The position numbers were made by a program, and so were the translations under genes. This document shows positions 5,048 through 5,226 of a stretch of 5,226 nucleotides of DNA, in pieces. Within the stretch, counting starts at the first letter, position 1; each line of letters opens with the position of its first letter. Under the pieces are notes generated by a model. The model saw nothing but the letters and a program-made list of their open reading frames with translations. It ran no database searches and was not told the origin of the DNA. Where the stretch lies: the NCBI GenBank assembly GCA_902766805.1, contig CACXFF010000148.1, forward strand, positions 1-5,226, read 5' to 3'. This DNA comes from an uncultured Coriobacteriaceae bacterium. GTDB lineage: Bacteria > Actinomycetota > Coriobacteriia > Coriobacteriales > Atopobiaceae.

Positions 5048-5083
5048 AAGCCCCAGTCGAGCGTTGCTCGGCGGGGGCTTTCT
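5048..5083 (+). terminator. Intrinsic terminator of the infC-rpmI-rplT operon
   Basis: AAGCCCC (5048-5054) pairs with GGGGCTT (5074-5080). The stem continues inward past one A-G mismatch to CGAGC-GTT-GCTCG (5058-5070). The outer stem ends in a T-rich tract (TTTCTCT). This is a long, stable terminator at the expected place. Confidence 0.88.
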
Positions 5084-5114
5084 CTGTGGGGCTCCCCATC
5101 GTGCCCCTTCATTT

Positions 5115-5139
5115 GCCGGGCCCGGTCGCCCGGCTTCTT
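5115..5139 (+). terminator. Second terminator-like hairpin
   Basis: GCCGGGC (5115-5121) and GCCCGGC (5128-5134) form a perfect seven-pair stem with a six-base loop, followed by TTCTT. The reverse direction has no T-run, so it would act on + strand transcription, as a back-up to the first terminator. Confidence 0.55.
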
Positions 5140-5185
5140 CCCACAGGCCAGCACGCGGCGCAAACCCTTCCGTACGCCTAGCGTC

Positions 5186-5216
5186 CTGACGTCACCCTTC
5201 CGCGCGTTCGTATACT
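5186..5216 (+). promoter_or_regulatory. Candidate promoter of a gene beyond the right edge
   Basis: TATACT at 5211-5216 is a good -10 hexamer, the same as that of ruvCAB. CTGACG at 5186-5191 is a partial -35 with a long 19-bp spacer. The eight-base palindrome TGACGTCA (5187-5194) overlaps it and could be an operator. The gene itself is outside the window. Confidence 0.45.
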
Positions 5217-5226
5217 TAGCCCCGTA

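Noticed and set aside
1..5226. Mobile elements, CRISPR arrays, tRNA or rRNA genes
   Set aside because: No transposase or integrase, no long repeats with regular spacers, and no tRNA-like cloverleaf were seen on either strand.

Overview
The window is about 5.2 kb of GC-rich DNA from what looks like an actinobacterium. The small DUF6483-like gene, the extended -10 promoters and the protein sequences suggest the Coriobacteriia (the Olsenella/Atopobium/Collinsella side). That placement is an inference from overall character, not a database match. All convincing genes lie on the + strand. The long antisense open frames are shadows that high GC content produces.

Region 1 (1-328) is the 3' end of a gene I do not recognise. 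Region 2 (329-2968) is a ruvC-ruvA-ruvB operon that encodes the whole Holliday-junction machine. RuvA binds the four-way junction, RuvB is the hexameric AAA+ motor that drives branch migration, and RuvC cuts the junction. Its promoter (TTGCAT, 16 bp, TGC-TATACT) is followed directly by a near-ideal Gram-positive LexA box (GAAC-GCGT-GTTC), so the whole set, including ruvC, is probably under SOS control. Region 3 (2969-3447) is a small helical protein gene, possibly of the DUF6483 family, with its own candidate promoter.

Region 4 (3448-4991) is the infC-rpmI-rplT operon for IF3, L35 and L20. No gene lies in 3448-3764. This stretch holds an extended -10 promoter and then a leader of about 195 nt with several hairpins. 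The leader includes a complete intrinsic terminator 36 nt upstream of the infC start and a possible anti-Shine-Dalgarno segment. infC itself appears to start at an AUA codon placed correctly behind a perfect Shine-Dalgarno sequence. This fits the known habit of infC of using a rare start codon so that IF3 represses its own translation. Two back-to-back hairpins separate rpmI from rplT.

Region 5 (4992-5226) contains one strong and one second terminator-like hairpin, then a candidate promoter at the window edge for a downstream gene. No mobile element, CRISPR array, tRNA or rRNA was seen. The genes are housekeeping. The most interesting material is regulatory: the infC leader, the AUA start and the SOS box.
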